Notes under the pieces: model-generated
The model's database searches: none
Seen by the model: only the letters and a program-made list of their open reading frames with translations
What the model was told of the DNA's origin: nothing
Shown: positions 8,288 to 17,400 of the stretch, piece after piece
Layout of the letters: each line of letters opens with the position of its first letter
How positions within the stretch are numbered: the stretch's first letter is position 1
Assembly (NCBI RefSeq): GCF_029892565.1
Contig: NZ_JARXVH010000035.1
Location: 1 to 55,442, forward strand
From: Streptomyces pseudovenezuelae
GTDB taxonomy: Bacteria > Actinomycetota > Actinomycetes > Streptomycetales > Streptomycetaceae
Length of the DNA stretch: 55,442 bases
Direction: 5' to 3'
Position numbers and translations under genes: made by a program

Positions 8288-8295
8288 CGCCCGAC

Positions 8296-8922
8296 ATGGG
8301 AAACGGCCGCGTATCACACGTGCTCGCCCGACAGTACGACCGCCTCTCGGAGAGACTCGAAAGAGGAATCGGCGGACCCCAGTTGCGCACCACTCTGGTC
8401 GGCGATCTGACCGGCCGAGTGGTGGAGATCGGGGCGGGCACCGGACGTAATCTTCCGTACTACACAAAGGCGGACCACGTGGTGGCCGTCGAGCCATCCG
8501 CAGGAATGCGTGCACAGGTGGCCGGAAAGCTGGTCAACACAGTTCCGACGGTGGAACTGGTCGATGCGACCGGTGAACATCTCCCTTTTCCCGACGGAGA
8601 GTTCGATGCCGCCGTCGCGTTCCTTCTCCTCTGCGTCGTCGATGACCTGGACGCGGTCCTGACGGAGATCCGCCGGGTTCTGAAACCCGGGGGAAAACTG
8701 TCCTTCTTCGAGCACGTCCGTGACGACGGCAGACGCGGCCGGGCCCAGGACCTGGCCGCCCCGCTGCTGCGACGCGTGCAGTTCGGCTGCCGCCCCAACC
8801 GGCCTTCCGTCGAGCGGATGGAGGCCCTGGGATTCGACGTACGTCTCTCTGACCCGGTGCGTCTCAGCCCCAAACCGCCGCTGAGCGGGCCCTACTACAG
8901 CGGAACGGCGATCCGGCTGTGA
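8296..8922 (+). CDS. SAM-dependent class I methyltransferase
   Basis: A 208-residue protein of the UbiE/Methyltransf_11 type. Motif I is VVEIGAGTGRNLPYY (about 41-55), the acidic end of beta2 is AVEPSAGM, motif II/III follows with ATGEHLPFPDGEFDAAVAFL, and the post-III region is RRVLKPGGKLSFFEHV. It has no N-terminal partner domain. Substrates of this family include small-molecule O, N or C atoms, and the sequence does not decide between them. It is the first gene of the operon. Its stop overlaps the next start as GTGA, so translation is probably coupled. Confidence 0.85.
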   Translation: MGNGRVSHVLARQYDRLSERLERGIGGPQLRTTLVGDLTGRVVEIGAGTGRNLPYYTKADHVVAVEPSAGMRAQVAGKLVNTVPTVELVDATGEHLPFPDGEFDAAVAFLLLCVVDDLDAVLTEIRRVLKPGGKLSFFEHVRDDGRRGRAQDLAAPLLRRVQFGCRPNRPSVERMEALGFDVRLSDPVRLSPKPPLSGPYYSGTAIRL

Positions 8923-9779
8923 CCGCGCGGACGACCTTCGCCGACGCCCTCGAAGAGGTGCAGTTCCGGGTCCCCTACAGCAGCGCCGCCTCCTACCACG
9001 AGTACTACGGGACTGGCGCGCCACCGTGGCGGCTGGGGCGCGGCTGCGGCTGGCAGACCTTCGAGGTCGCCCGGCTCGTCGAGGAACGCTGCGGGGCCCG
9101 GCCGACTCACCTGTACGCTGGCGGCCACTCGCCCGCGATGTACTTCGGCGAGGACGACATCACCGTACTCGACCCCTATCTGCCGCACGTCGAGCCGCTG
9201 CGGCTGTCCCGCGCGGACGCCGTGTCCGGAACGGTGCGCGCAGGCACCGACGCCTACCCGATCCGAAGCCGCCCCGACGGGACACCCGCGCCCTCCCGGC
9301 TCAGCGGGACCTGGTGGGTCGCCGACGGAGTCCTGCTGCTGGAGTACGCGCGCTTCAGCCCGCGCCGGTCGGCCATGGTTACCCATCGCGCGTTCACCTT
9401 CCACCTGGCCACCGAACTGCCCACCTTCCCGGTGCCCGACGGATTCGCCCGACGGCTGCTCCTCGAACCCATGCAGAACAACCTGTCCATCCGGGCCCTG
9501 CACCGCGGCGAACGCCGGATCGGCGAACTCGTCCTGCCCTTCACCGGACGACCCCGCGAGCAGCTCGTGGACCCCGCCTTCCTGATCGCCAAGGACAACC
9601 AGGGCCGGGTCAGCCAGGCCGGAACCCCCGACTTCGCCCGCGTCCTGGAACTGATCGCCGACGCGGTGGACGGCACCCCCGAGGAGGTCACCGCGTACGT
9701 CATGGACGCCGCGGCGATCTACCACCGGGTCGTACCGCTCGATCAGAAGTGGCCCGACTACTCGGCGGAGGACGAGTGA
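8919..9779 (+). CDS. Unassigned protein, possibly arylamine-N-acetyltransferase-like fold
   Basis: A 286-residue soluble protein that I do not recognise with confidence. Spacing of RGCGWQTFEVARLVEE (Cys43), GGHSPAMYF (His70) and ITVLDPYL (Asp85) recalls the Cys-His-Asp triad of arylamine N-acetyltransferases (R-G-G-x-C-x-E-x-N, then H, then D-V-G-F) and related transglutaminase-fold enzymes, but the usual NAT flanking residues are changed and the spacings are shorter. A mid region (about 145-200) is rich in beta strands. It overlaps its neighbours by GTGA at both ends, which ties it tightly to the pathway. It may act as an acyltransferase or cyclase on a carrier-bound intermediate (inference). 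Confidence 0.5.
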   Translation: MTARTTFADALEEVQFRVPYSSAASYHEYYGTGAPPWRLGRGCGWQTFEVARLVEERCGARPTHLYAGGHSPAMYFGEDDITVLDPYLPHVEPLRLSRADAVSGTVRAGTDAYPIRSRPDGTPAPSRLSGTWWVADGVLLLEYARFSPRRSAMVTHRAFTFHLATELPTFPVPDGFARRLLLEPMQNNLSIRALHRGERRIGELVLPFTGRPREQLVDPAFLIAKDNQGRVSQAGTPDFARVLELIADAVDGTPEEVTAYVMDAAAIYHRVVPLDQKWPDYSAEDE

Positions 9780-10288
9780 CCACCAGTTTCTTCCTGGCCG
9801 GCGTCATGCAGGGCAGCCGCCGCGCCATCGACGCGACCGACCAGTCCTACCGCGCGGCACTGCGCGGGACGATCGAGGAAACGTGCCCTGCCTCGGTGGT
9901 CCACGACCCACATGAACTGGTCCTTGAGCGGTACGGCGATCGCGTACCCGAGTTCCGGCAGGCGCTCACCGCCGTGGCCGACACCCCTGTCGTCGTCCGC
10001 GGGCGACTTGACCCCCAGGTGCTCGAACTCCTCGACACGTTCCACGAGATGGCCCGGCTCGCGGCAGCCAGTGACATCTGTGTCGTCTGGCTGCCCGGAC
10101 ACGAACCGAGCATGGGCACCGCCGCCGAGATGTACGCCGCCTTCACCGCCGGACGGACCGTCGTCACGATCACCGACATGCGCTACAACGTGGCGGTCCT
10201 GTCGTGCTCGACCGTGATCCTGCCCGATCTGGCGACGTTCTCCGACTGGCTTGCCAAGGAAGGTGATCCGCTGTGCACGACATCGTGA
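9776..10288 (+). CDS. Nucleoside 2-deoxyribosyltransferase-like (NDT-fold) protein
   Basis: A 170-residue protein starting at GTG 9776, which overlaps the preceding stop. The opening strand FFLAGVMQG, a following YRAALRGTIEE helix, ASDICVVWLPG and then GTAAEMYAAFTAGRTVVTIT give the layout of nucleoside 2-deoxyribosyltransferase-fold proteins. In that fold the Glu after GTA is the catalytic nucleophile and the Asp before it contacts ribose. Relatives in antibiotic clusters (for example the BlsM/MilB type) hydrolyse nucleotide N-glycosidic bonds. Whether this one handles nucleotides is unknown, and a non-catalytic or novel role is possible. Its 3' end overlaps the FAAL gene by 16 nt. Confidence 0.6.
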   Translation: MTTSFFLAGVMQGSRRAIDATDQSYRAALRGTIEETCPASVVHDPHELVLERYGDRVPEFRQALTAVADTPVVVRGRLDPQVLELLDTFHEMARLAAASDICVVWLPGHEPSMGTAAEMYAAFTAGRTVVTITDMRYNVAVLSCSTVILPDLATFSDWLAKEGDPLCTTS

Positions 10289-12042
10289 CGCCGGCCCTGC
10301 GGGACGAGATCGCGTCGCTTAACGACGGCTTCGCCGCAGCGGTCCGCGAGCGGGCCAGGGAGCGACCCGACGCGCTGGCCATGACCTTCCTGGACTACGA
10401 GACCGACTGGGCCGGCCGGACCACCCGGCTGACCCGCGGCGAACTCGACGCCAGGGCCACGGCCATGGCCGGGCAGCTACGGAAGTTGGCGCGTCCGGGA
10501 GACCGCGTGGCCATCCTCTGCCCCAACGGCCCCGAGTACGTGGCCGCTTTCCTCGGCTGCCTGTACGCCGGCCTGCTGCCCGTGCCGTTGCTGCCCCCCG
10601 AACTCCAGCGCCGCGCCGAGCGGTTGGCGCCCACCCTCGCCGACTGCACACCCGCGGTGGTCGTCACCCTCGCCCGGCACAAGGAGTCGGTCGACGAGGT
10701 GCTGGCCGCGGTCGGCGGAAGCACCTCCGCCGCGCACATCGTCCTCGCCGACCAAGTGGGCGACGGACAAGGGGACGTGTGGATCCCCGTCGAGCCCGAC
10801 CTCTCCGCAACGGCGTATCTGCAGTACACCTCCGGCTCGACCCGCAAACCGGGCGGCGTCGAGGTCACCCACCGCAACATCGCCGTGGCGGTCGCCCAGC
10901 ACGTCGACCGCCAACAGGTCGACGAACACGCGACGATCGTCAGCTGGCTCCCCTTCTTCCACGACATGGGGCTCGTGTTCGCGCTCATCATGCCGCTGGC
11001 CGTGGGGATACCCGCCGTACAGATGACGCCGTACGCCTTCATCCAGCAACCGCTGCGCTGGCTACGGCAGTTCGGGGAGCACCGCGGCACCCACACGATG
11101 ATCCCCAACTTCTGCCTCGACGTGTGCGTGGACGCGGTCCCGGAACCGGACCGGGCCGGCCTCGACCTGTCCTCCGTGCGGTACTTCGGCAACGCCTCCG
11201 AACCCGTCCGGGCCCAGTCCCTGGAGCGGTTCACCGAGGCGTACGCCCCGCACGGCTTCCGGCACACGGTCCACTCGCCCTGCTGGGGGCTCGCCGAGGC
11301 GACCCTGATCGTGACGGGCATCAGTGCGGAGGCTGAGCCCGTGGTCGGCAGTTTCGACCGCGAGGCACTCTCCGCCGGACGCGTCGAACCGTGCGTCGAC
11401 ACGAACCCGGCAGCCCGCCAACTCGTGGGGTGCGGGCCGGAGTTCCAGGGCCAGGACGTCCGCGTCGTCGATCCCGGCACCGGCCGCGAGGCACCCGCAG
11501 GTGAAGTGGGCGAACTGCTGGTCCGGGGCGGCAACGTGTGCCGCGGGTACTGGCGGCGCGAGGACAGCGGCGACACCTTCGGGCGCCGGCTCGACGGCAC
11601 CGCCGACTGGATGAGCACCGGCGACCTGGGCTTCTTCCATGACGGGGAACTCTTCATCGCCGGCCGTGCCAAGGACGTCCTCATCGTCGACGGCCGCAAC
11701 CACCACGCCATCGACATCGAGGTGACCGTCGAGCAGGTCGCTCCGGCGGTGCGACGCGGCCACGTCGCCGCCTTCCCGGTGGAGACCGGCGAACGCGAAC
11801 TGGCCGTCGTGGTCGTCGAGTTGCGCCCGGAGGCCACCGTCGACCTGGAGGAACTGCGCACCGCGATCCGCGGTGCCGTGGCCGACGCCCACGACATCGA
11901 CCTGCACGACGTCGCCCTCGTCACCCGCGGCACGATCCCCAAGACGTCCAGCGGCAAGTTGCGCCGCCGCATCTGCCGGGACATGTACAGCGACGGGGAA
12001 CTCGCCGCGCAGATCGTGGCGGCCGATCGGACGACGTCGTGA
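10273..12042 (+). CDS. Fatty acyl-AMP ligase (FAAL)
   Basis: A 589-residue ANL-superfamily adenylating enzyme. The A3 motif is YTSGSTRKPGGVEVTH and SWLPFFHDMGL is characteristic of FAALs. The YFGNASEPVRAQSLERF region, STGDLGFF, GRNHHAIDIE and the C-terminal GTIPKTSSGKLRR with the catalytic Lys complete the family set. FAALs activate free fatty or other carboxylic acids as acyl-AMP and pass them to an ACP rather than CoA. The next gene begins with an ACP, which is the expected acceptor. It therefore probably starts the polyketide chain. Chain length is not predictable. Confidence 0.92.
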   Translation: MHDIVTPALRDEIASLNDGFAAAVRERARERPDALAMTFLDYETDWAGRTTRLTRGELDARATAMAGQLRKLARPGDRVAILCPNGPEYVAAFLGCLYAGLLPVPLLPPELQRRAERLAPTLADCTPAVVVTLARHKESVDEVLAAVGGSTSAAHIVLADQVGDGQGDVWIPVEPDLSATAYLQYTSGSTRKPGGVEVTHRNIAVAVAQHVDRQQVDEHATIVSWLPFFHDMGLVFALIMPLAVGIPAVQMTPYAFIQQPLRWLRQFGEHRGTHTMIPNFCLDVCVDAVPEPDRAGLDLSSVRYFGNASEPVRAQSLERFTEAYAPHGFRHTVHSPCWGLAEATLIVTGISAEAEPVVGSFDREALSAGRVEPCVDTNPAARQLVGCGPEFQGQDVRVVDPGTGREAPAGEVGELLVRGGNVCRGYWRREDSGDTFGRRLDGTADWMSTGDLGFFHDGELFIAGRAKDVLIVDGRNHHAIDIEVTVEQVAPAVRRGHVAAFPVETGERELAVVVVELRPEATVDLEELRTAIRGAVADAHDIDLHDVALVTRGTIPKTSSGKLRRRICRDMYSDGELAAQIVAADRTTS

Positions 12043-13619
12043 CCGAGCTGCGCCCCTGGCTCGTGGAACGGCTGGCCCGGCTCTGCTCGGTCGCGACCGA
12101 CCGCATCGACCTCGACCGGCCGTTCCGCGAGTACGGACTGAGTTCGCGCAACGCGGTCGCACTCTCCGGGCAGTTGGCCCAGTTCCTGGGCCGTCCGGTC
12201 GCCCCGACCATCATCTGGGAACACCCCACGGTGCGCCGACTGACCGACCACCTGACGGATACTCCGCCCCCCGAACCCGCCCGCGCTCCTGCGGTGGTTC
12301 TCGGCCGGAACGACGACACCGCGCTCGCCGTCATCGGCATCGGCTGCCGACTGCCCGGCGGGATATCGTCGCCCGGCACGTTCTGGGAGTTCCTGTGCTC
12401 CGGCGGCGATGCGATCCGCGAAGTGCCCGAGGGGCGTTGGGAGGCGTACCGCCGTACGTCGCCCGCCCACGTCGCCGTCCTCGACGGCACCACCCGCCTG
12501 GGCGGCTACCTCGACGACATCGAGGGCTTCGACGCCGAGTTCTTCGGCATCGCGCCCGCCGAGGCGGCCGAACTCGACCCGCAACAGCGGATGTTCCTGG
12601 AAGTCGCCTGGGAGTCGCTCGAACACGCCGGGATCCCCGCCGACGGTCTCGCCGGCAGCCGTACCGGAGTGTTCGTCGGCGCGAGCGGCGACGACTTCGC
12701 ACGCCTGCGGATGGAGGACCTGCCCGGCATCACCGGCTGGTCCCTGCCCGGCACCACGCTCAGCGTGATCGCCAACCGGCTGTCGTACCTGCTCGACCTG
12801 CGCGGCCCGAGCCTCACCGTCGACACTGCCTGCTCCTCCTCGCTCGTCGCACTGCACCTGGCGGCGCAGAGTCTGCTCACCGGCGAGAGCGAGCTCGCGG
12901 TCGTCGCCGGCGTCAACGTACTGCTCTCGCCCGGCGGCACCGTTTATGCCGACCAGGCCGAGGCCTCCTCGCCGACTGGACGGTGCCGGCCGTTCGACGC
13001 GGATGCGGACGGCATCGTGCGCGGCGAGGGCTGCGTGAGCGTCGTACTCAAGCGGTACGGCGACGCGGTCCGCGACGGCGACCGGGTGCTGGCCCTGGTG
13101 CGCGGCACCGCCACCAACCAGGACGGCCGGTCGAACGGGCTGACGGCACCCAACCCGGCCGCACAACAGGACCTGCTCGCCCAGGCCTATGAACGAGCCC
13201 GGATCGCGCCTGCCGCGGTCGGATATGTGGAGGCCCACGGAACCGGGACCCGCCTCGGGGACCCCATCGAGGCGGGCGCCCTGGGCAAGGAACTCGGCGG
13301 TCCGGCCCGGGCGGGGAGCGGCCCGCTGTTCATCGGCTCGGTCAAGTCGAACCTCGGTCACCTGGAAGCCGCTGCCGGGCTGGTGGGCCTGGTGAAGAAC
13401 GTCCTCGCACTGCACCACGGACGGATTCCCCCCACCCTCCACCACACCCGGCCCAACCCCGCCGTCCCTCTGTTCGACCTCGGGCTGGAAGTGGTCTCGC
13501 GGCTCACCGACTGGCCCGCGAGCGCAGGCGAACGCGTGGCCGGCGTCAGTTCCTTCGGCATCGGCGGGACCAACGCGCACGCCGTCCTCTCCGATCCGCC
13601 CCGCACCGTACGCCCGTGA
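12039..13619 (+). CDS. PKS protein ACP-KS (loading ACP plus ketosynthase)
   Basis: A 526-residue type I PKS fragment. The ACP (about 5-70) has the phosphopantetheine site Ser36 in YGLSSRNAV, with the usual Asp replaced by Ser, as is common in FAAL-partner carriers. The KS (about 92-520) has Cys265 (DTACSSSL), His400 (EAHGTGT) and His441 (KSNLGHLEAAAG), so it should be active. The protein stops right after the KS core (GIGGTNAHAVLSDPP) with no KS-AT linker or AT. These are supplied by the gene after next, so this is half of a split module. GTGA overlap with the FAAL suggests coupled translation and an acyl transfer from FAAL to ACP to KS. Confidence 0.93.
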   Translation: MTELRPWLVERLARLCSVATDRIDLDRPFREYGLSSRNAVALSGQLAQFLGRPVAPTIIWEHPTVRRLTDHLTDTPPPEPARAPAVVLGRNDDTALAVIGIGCRLPGGISSPGTFWEFLCSGGDAIREVPEGRWEAYRRTSPAHVAVLDGTTRLGGYLDDIEGFDAEFFGIAPAEAAELDPQQRMFLEVAWESLEHAGIPADGLAGSRTGVFVGASGDDFARLRMEDLPGITGWSLPGTTLSVIANRLSYLLDLRGPSLTVDTACSSSLVALHLAAQSLLTGESELAVVAGVNVLLSPGGTVYADQAEASSPTGRCRPFDADADGIVRGEGCVSVVLKRYGDAVRDGDRVLALVRGTATNQDGRSNGLTAPNPAAQQDLLAQAYERARIAPAAVGYVEAHGTGTRLGDPIEAGALGKELGGPARAGSGPLFIGSVKSNLGHLEAAAGLVGLVKNVLALHHGRIPPTLHHTRPNPAVPLFDLGLEVVSRLTDWPASAGERVAGVSSFGIGGTNAHAVLSDPPRTVRP

Positions 13620-13632
13620 CTGTGAGGACCTC

Positions 13633-14481
13633 ATGAAGTTCGGACTGCTGTCCGTCGTCACCGACTTCTCCATCGACCCGACCGAGCTCGGACTCCAGGC
13701 CGAGGAACGCGGCTTCGACTCCCTGTTCGTGCCGGAGCACACCCACATGCCCGTGCACATCGAGAGCACACGACCGGACGGCGGATCGGTCGTCCCCGAG
13801 GCACTCCAGGGCCTCGACCCGTTCGTCGTCCTGTCCGCCGTCGCCGCCTCGACCTCCACACTGCTGCTCGGCACCGGGATCTGCGAGGTGCCGACACGCG
13901 ACCCGATCATCCTGGCGAAACAGGTGGCCAGCCTCGACGTGATCGCCCAGGGCAGGTTCCTCTTCGGCGTGGGCACCGGGTGGGTACGCGAGGAACTGCT
14001 CAATCACGGTGTCGACCCGGCCACCCGCTCTGCCCGCCTCATGGAGTACCTGGAGGTCATGCGGACCATCTGGACCGAGCATGAGGCCTCGTACGCCGGG
14101 GAGTTCGTCAAGTTCGGCCCCATCGTCTCGCTGCCGAAACCCGTATGCCGGCCGCACCCGCCGATCCTGATGGGGCTGACCGGAACCAGGGCCCTGGACC
14201 GGGTGACGCAGGCCCGCGCCGAGTGGATGCCGATGTACGGCCTGGAGGGCGACGGGCTCGCCGAACGGATCGCCCAACTCAACGAACAGGCCGCCGAACT
14301 GGGCCTGGGACCCGTGCCGGTCACCGTGGTGGAGGTACCACCGGAGGAGGAGGCGGTCGCCCGCTGCGTGGAGGCGGGCGTCACCCGATGCGTGTTCACA
14401 CTGCCCCCGGGCGAACGCGAGGACGTACTGCCGCTCCTGGACTGGTACACGGAACTGAGCGAACAGGCCGCATACCTGTGA
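13633..14481 (+). CDS. LLM-class, F420-type flavin-dependent oxidoreductase
   Basis: A 282-residue TIM-barrel protein of the luciferase-like monooxygenase superfamily. Typical features are MKFGLLSVVTDFSIDP at the start, EERGFDSLFVPEHTHMP, LLLGTGICEVPTRDPIILAKQVASLD, GRFLFGVGTGWVREE and RPHPPILMGLTG. This subgroup is mostly F420-dependent in actinobacteria, though FMN use cannot be excluded. The gene starts 13 nt after the ACP-KS gene and overlaps the AT-DH-KR-ACP gene by GTGA, so it is translated with the PKS. A role in oxidising or reducing an ACP-bound intermediate (for example hydroxylation) is an inference from this position. Confidence 0.88.
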   Translation: MKFGLLSVVTDFSIDPTELGLQAEERGFDSLFVPEHTHMPVHIESTRPDGGSVVPEALQGLDPFVVLSAVAASTSTLLLGTGICEVPTRDPIILAKQVASLDVIAQGRFLFGVGTGWVREELLNHGVDPATRSARLMEYLEVMRTIWTEHEASYAGEFVKFGPIVSLPKPVCRPHPPILMGLTGTRALDRVTQARAEWMPMYGLEGDGLAERIAQLNEQAAELGLGPVPVTVVEVPPEEEAVARCVEAGVTRCVFTLPPGEREDVLPLLDWYTELSEQAAYL

Positions 14482-17400
14482 CGACCGAACTGACAGCACC
14501 TACACGCCCGTTGCTCTTTCCCGTGTCATGCCGGTCCCCGAAGGGAGTGCGTGCGCGGGCCGGGGCGCTGGCCGACTGGCTCTCCGGCCCCGGTACCGGG
14601 GCCGACCTCGCCGATGTCGCCCACACACTCGCCCGTCGCCGCCCCCGGCTGCCCGTGCGCGCCGCCGTACTCGCCCACGACCGCCACGAGTTGGCGGACC
14701 GGCTGCGCACCCTTGCGACAGGAGAGAGCGGAGAAGGGATCGTCGGGCCTGACGAACCCCGGCAGGTGCCCTCGGACGCGGTCTTCGTCTTCTCCGGATA
14801 CGGCTCCCAATGGGACGGAATGGGCAGCGGACTGCTCGAAGAGCCGGCCTTCCGTGCCGTACTGGACGAACTGGAACCCGTGTTCCGCGCCGAAGGACGC
14901 GACGCGCCGCGCGAGTTGGTGACGCGGGCGGAACTGTCCCGGGCCGAGGCATCGTCCATCCAGCCGGCGCTCTTCGCCATGCAGGTGGGGCTCGCCGCGG
15001 TCTGGCAGCACTACGGCATCAGGCCGGCCGCGGTGCTGGGTCAGTCGATGGGAGAGCTCGCCGCGGCCGTGGTGAGCGGCGGACTGCCCCTCACGGACGC
15101 TGCCCACGTCATCCTCCGGCGCTCGGAGGTCATGCGGCGCCGGATGTTCGGACTCGGCGCCACCGCCGTCGTGGAACTGCCCGTGCCCGAGGTGGAACGG
15201 CGACTGCGCGCCGGGTTCGATCTGGAGATCGCCGTCCACAGCTCGACGCGAGCCACCGTGGTGGCGGGCGACGTGAACGTCATGGAGGCGTTCTTGTCCT
15301 CGTGCGAGGCGGACGGCATCGCCACGTATCCGGTCCGTGGCGGCGACGCCGCCGGACACAGCAGGTTCGCCGACCGCGTGGTACCCGAACTGACCGGCCT
15401 GCTCTCGGACATCGGCGGTAAGACGCCCACGGTCCGTTTCTATTCGACGACCCTGTCGGACCCCCGTGCCACGCCGGCTTTCGACGGCGCGTACTGGGCT
15501 GCCAACGTGCGTCGTCCGGTGCGGTTCCTCGACGCGGTCCGGGCCGCCACCGCGGACGGGTTGCGCACCTTCGTCGAGGTGTCGCCGCATCCCGTCGCCG
15601 TGCGCTCGCTGGCGGACATCCTGACCGACACCGAGGTCGGTGACGGCGTCGCCTGGGAGACCCTGCGCCGGGGAGAACCGGCCGGCTCCGCCGTACTGGT
15701 AGGGCTGGCCCGGGCTCACTGCCGCGGTCTGGACGTCGACTGGGGGCGGCTGTATCCCTCGGGCCGGCTCGTGGACCTGCCGACGACCGTCTGGGACCAC
15801 GGGCAGCGCCAACCGGTGACCGGCCGGGTCACCGTCGCGGCCGAGGACACCCACCCGCTGCTCGGAGTCCACGTTCAACTGCCCGGCACCCCGGCCCGGC
15901 ACGTCTGGCAGACGACCCTCGACACCTCACGGCTCACCTGGCTCGACGACCACCGACTCGGCGAGCTGCCGCTCCTGCCCGGCACCGGGTACTGCGAGAT
16001 GGCCCTGTCGGCAGCGTGCACCGCGTTCGAGGCGAAGCCCGAGGACGTCGTCCTGTCTGACATCGAATTCCGCCGACTGCTGCCCCTCGCCGCCCCTACG
16101 ACCGTGACCACATCCGTGACCGTCACCGGGACGGGCGAGGCGGAGCTGGAGATCGGCAGCCGGCAGGGCGGCACGGACGTCGTCCACGCGACGGCGAAGG
16201 CCACGGTCCGCACCAGGGAACCGGCAGCCGCGGACACCCTGGACCTGAACGGTCTGCTCGGGCCGTCGCTCGCCCCCGCCGAAATCTATCCCAGGCTGCG
16301 CGACGCCGGACTCAACCACGGTCCGGTGTTCGCCGGGCTCACCGGCGTCTCGATCACCGACGGACTGGCTACCGGCCACGTGACCCGCCCGGCCTCCGTG
16401 CGACCCGACCCCCGGATGGCGTTCCATCCGGCCCTGCTCGACGCCTGTCTGCACGGCATCGCCACGGCCCTCGTGCGGGACACCGGGCGGCTCTGCCTCC
16501 CCGCAGGCATCTCCGGGCTGCGGCTGATCGGTGAGCTGAGCGACAACCTGGTGTGCCGATCCCGCGTTCAGGTCCAAGTCCATGGCTGCACGGCGGACTT
16601 GGAGGTGTACGACGAGGACGGGCTGCTCGTCGCCGAGCTCCGGGGCGTGCTGTTCCGGCACCTCGACGAGGACGCCCTGCCCGTCTCGACGGACGGCCTG
16701 CTCCACACACTGGAGTACGAACCGGCACCTCTGCCGGCCGAGGACGGGCCGGCGGCCTCGGGCGACTGGCTGGTGTACGGCGGTGGCGCAGAGGACGAGT
16801 TCCGGGCCCGGCTGCTCAGCCACATGGAGCGGGCCGGCATCCGGCCGACGGCCCTCGCCGACACCAAGGCCGCTCTCCCCGCCGCACAGGGAGTCGTACT
16901 CCTCGCGTGGGACACCGACCAGGCGGACGCCGATGCGCTCACCGGCACCGAGCAACGCCTGTTGTCCTGGTTCCGGCTTGCCGCTCGGCTCGCCGACGGC
17001 ACCGGGACCGCCGTACCGCCACGGTTCTATGCGGTCACCCGCGGCGCTTGCCTGCCGGGCGACGACACCACCGTCGACCTGGCGCAGGCCGGACTGACGG
17101 GACTGACGCGGTCGTTGCGCGCCGAACGGCCTGAACTGCGGCCCACCCTGGTCGACTTGGACCCTGCACCTGACCCCGCCGACCTGATGCGCGAGCTGTG
17201 TTCCGGCTCGGCCGACGACGAGGTCCTCTGGCGGGCGGGTGTACGTCAGGTGGCCCGCCTGACCCCGGTGCCGGCCGATCGTCCGGCCGTACCCGAGCGT
17301 GGGGGGCTGGTTCGGTCCGACGGTGGATACGTGGTGACGGGCGGCACCGGAGGACTCGGCCTGGCCACCGCCCGCCTCCTGGCGGAAGGCGGGGCCGGCT

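Noticed and set aside
10395..14003. Reverse-strand frame of 1202 codons opposite FAAL and ACP-KS
   Set aside because: Serine/arginine-rich shadow of intact forward genes with no domain.
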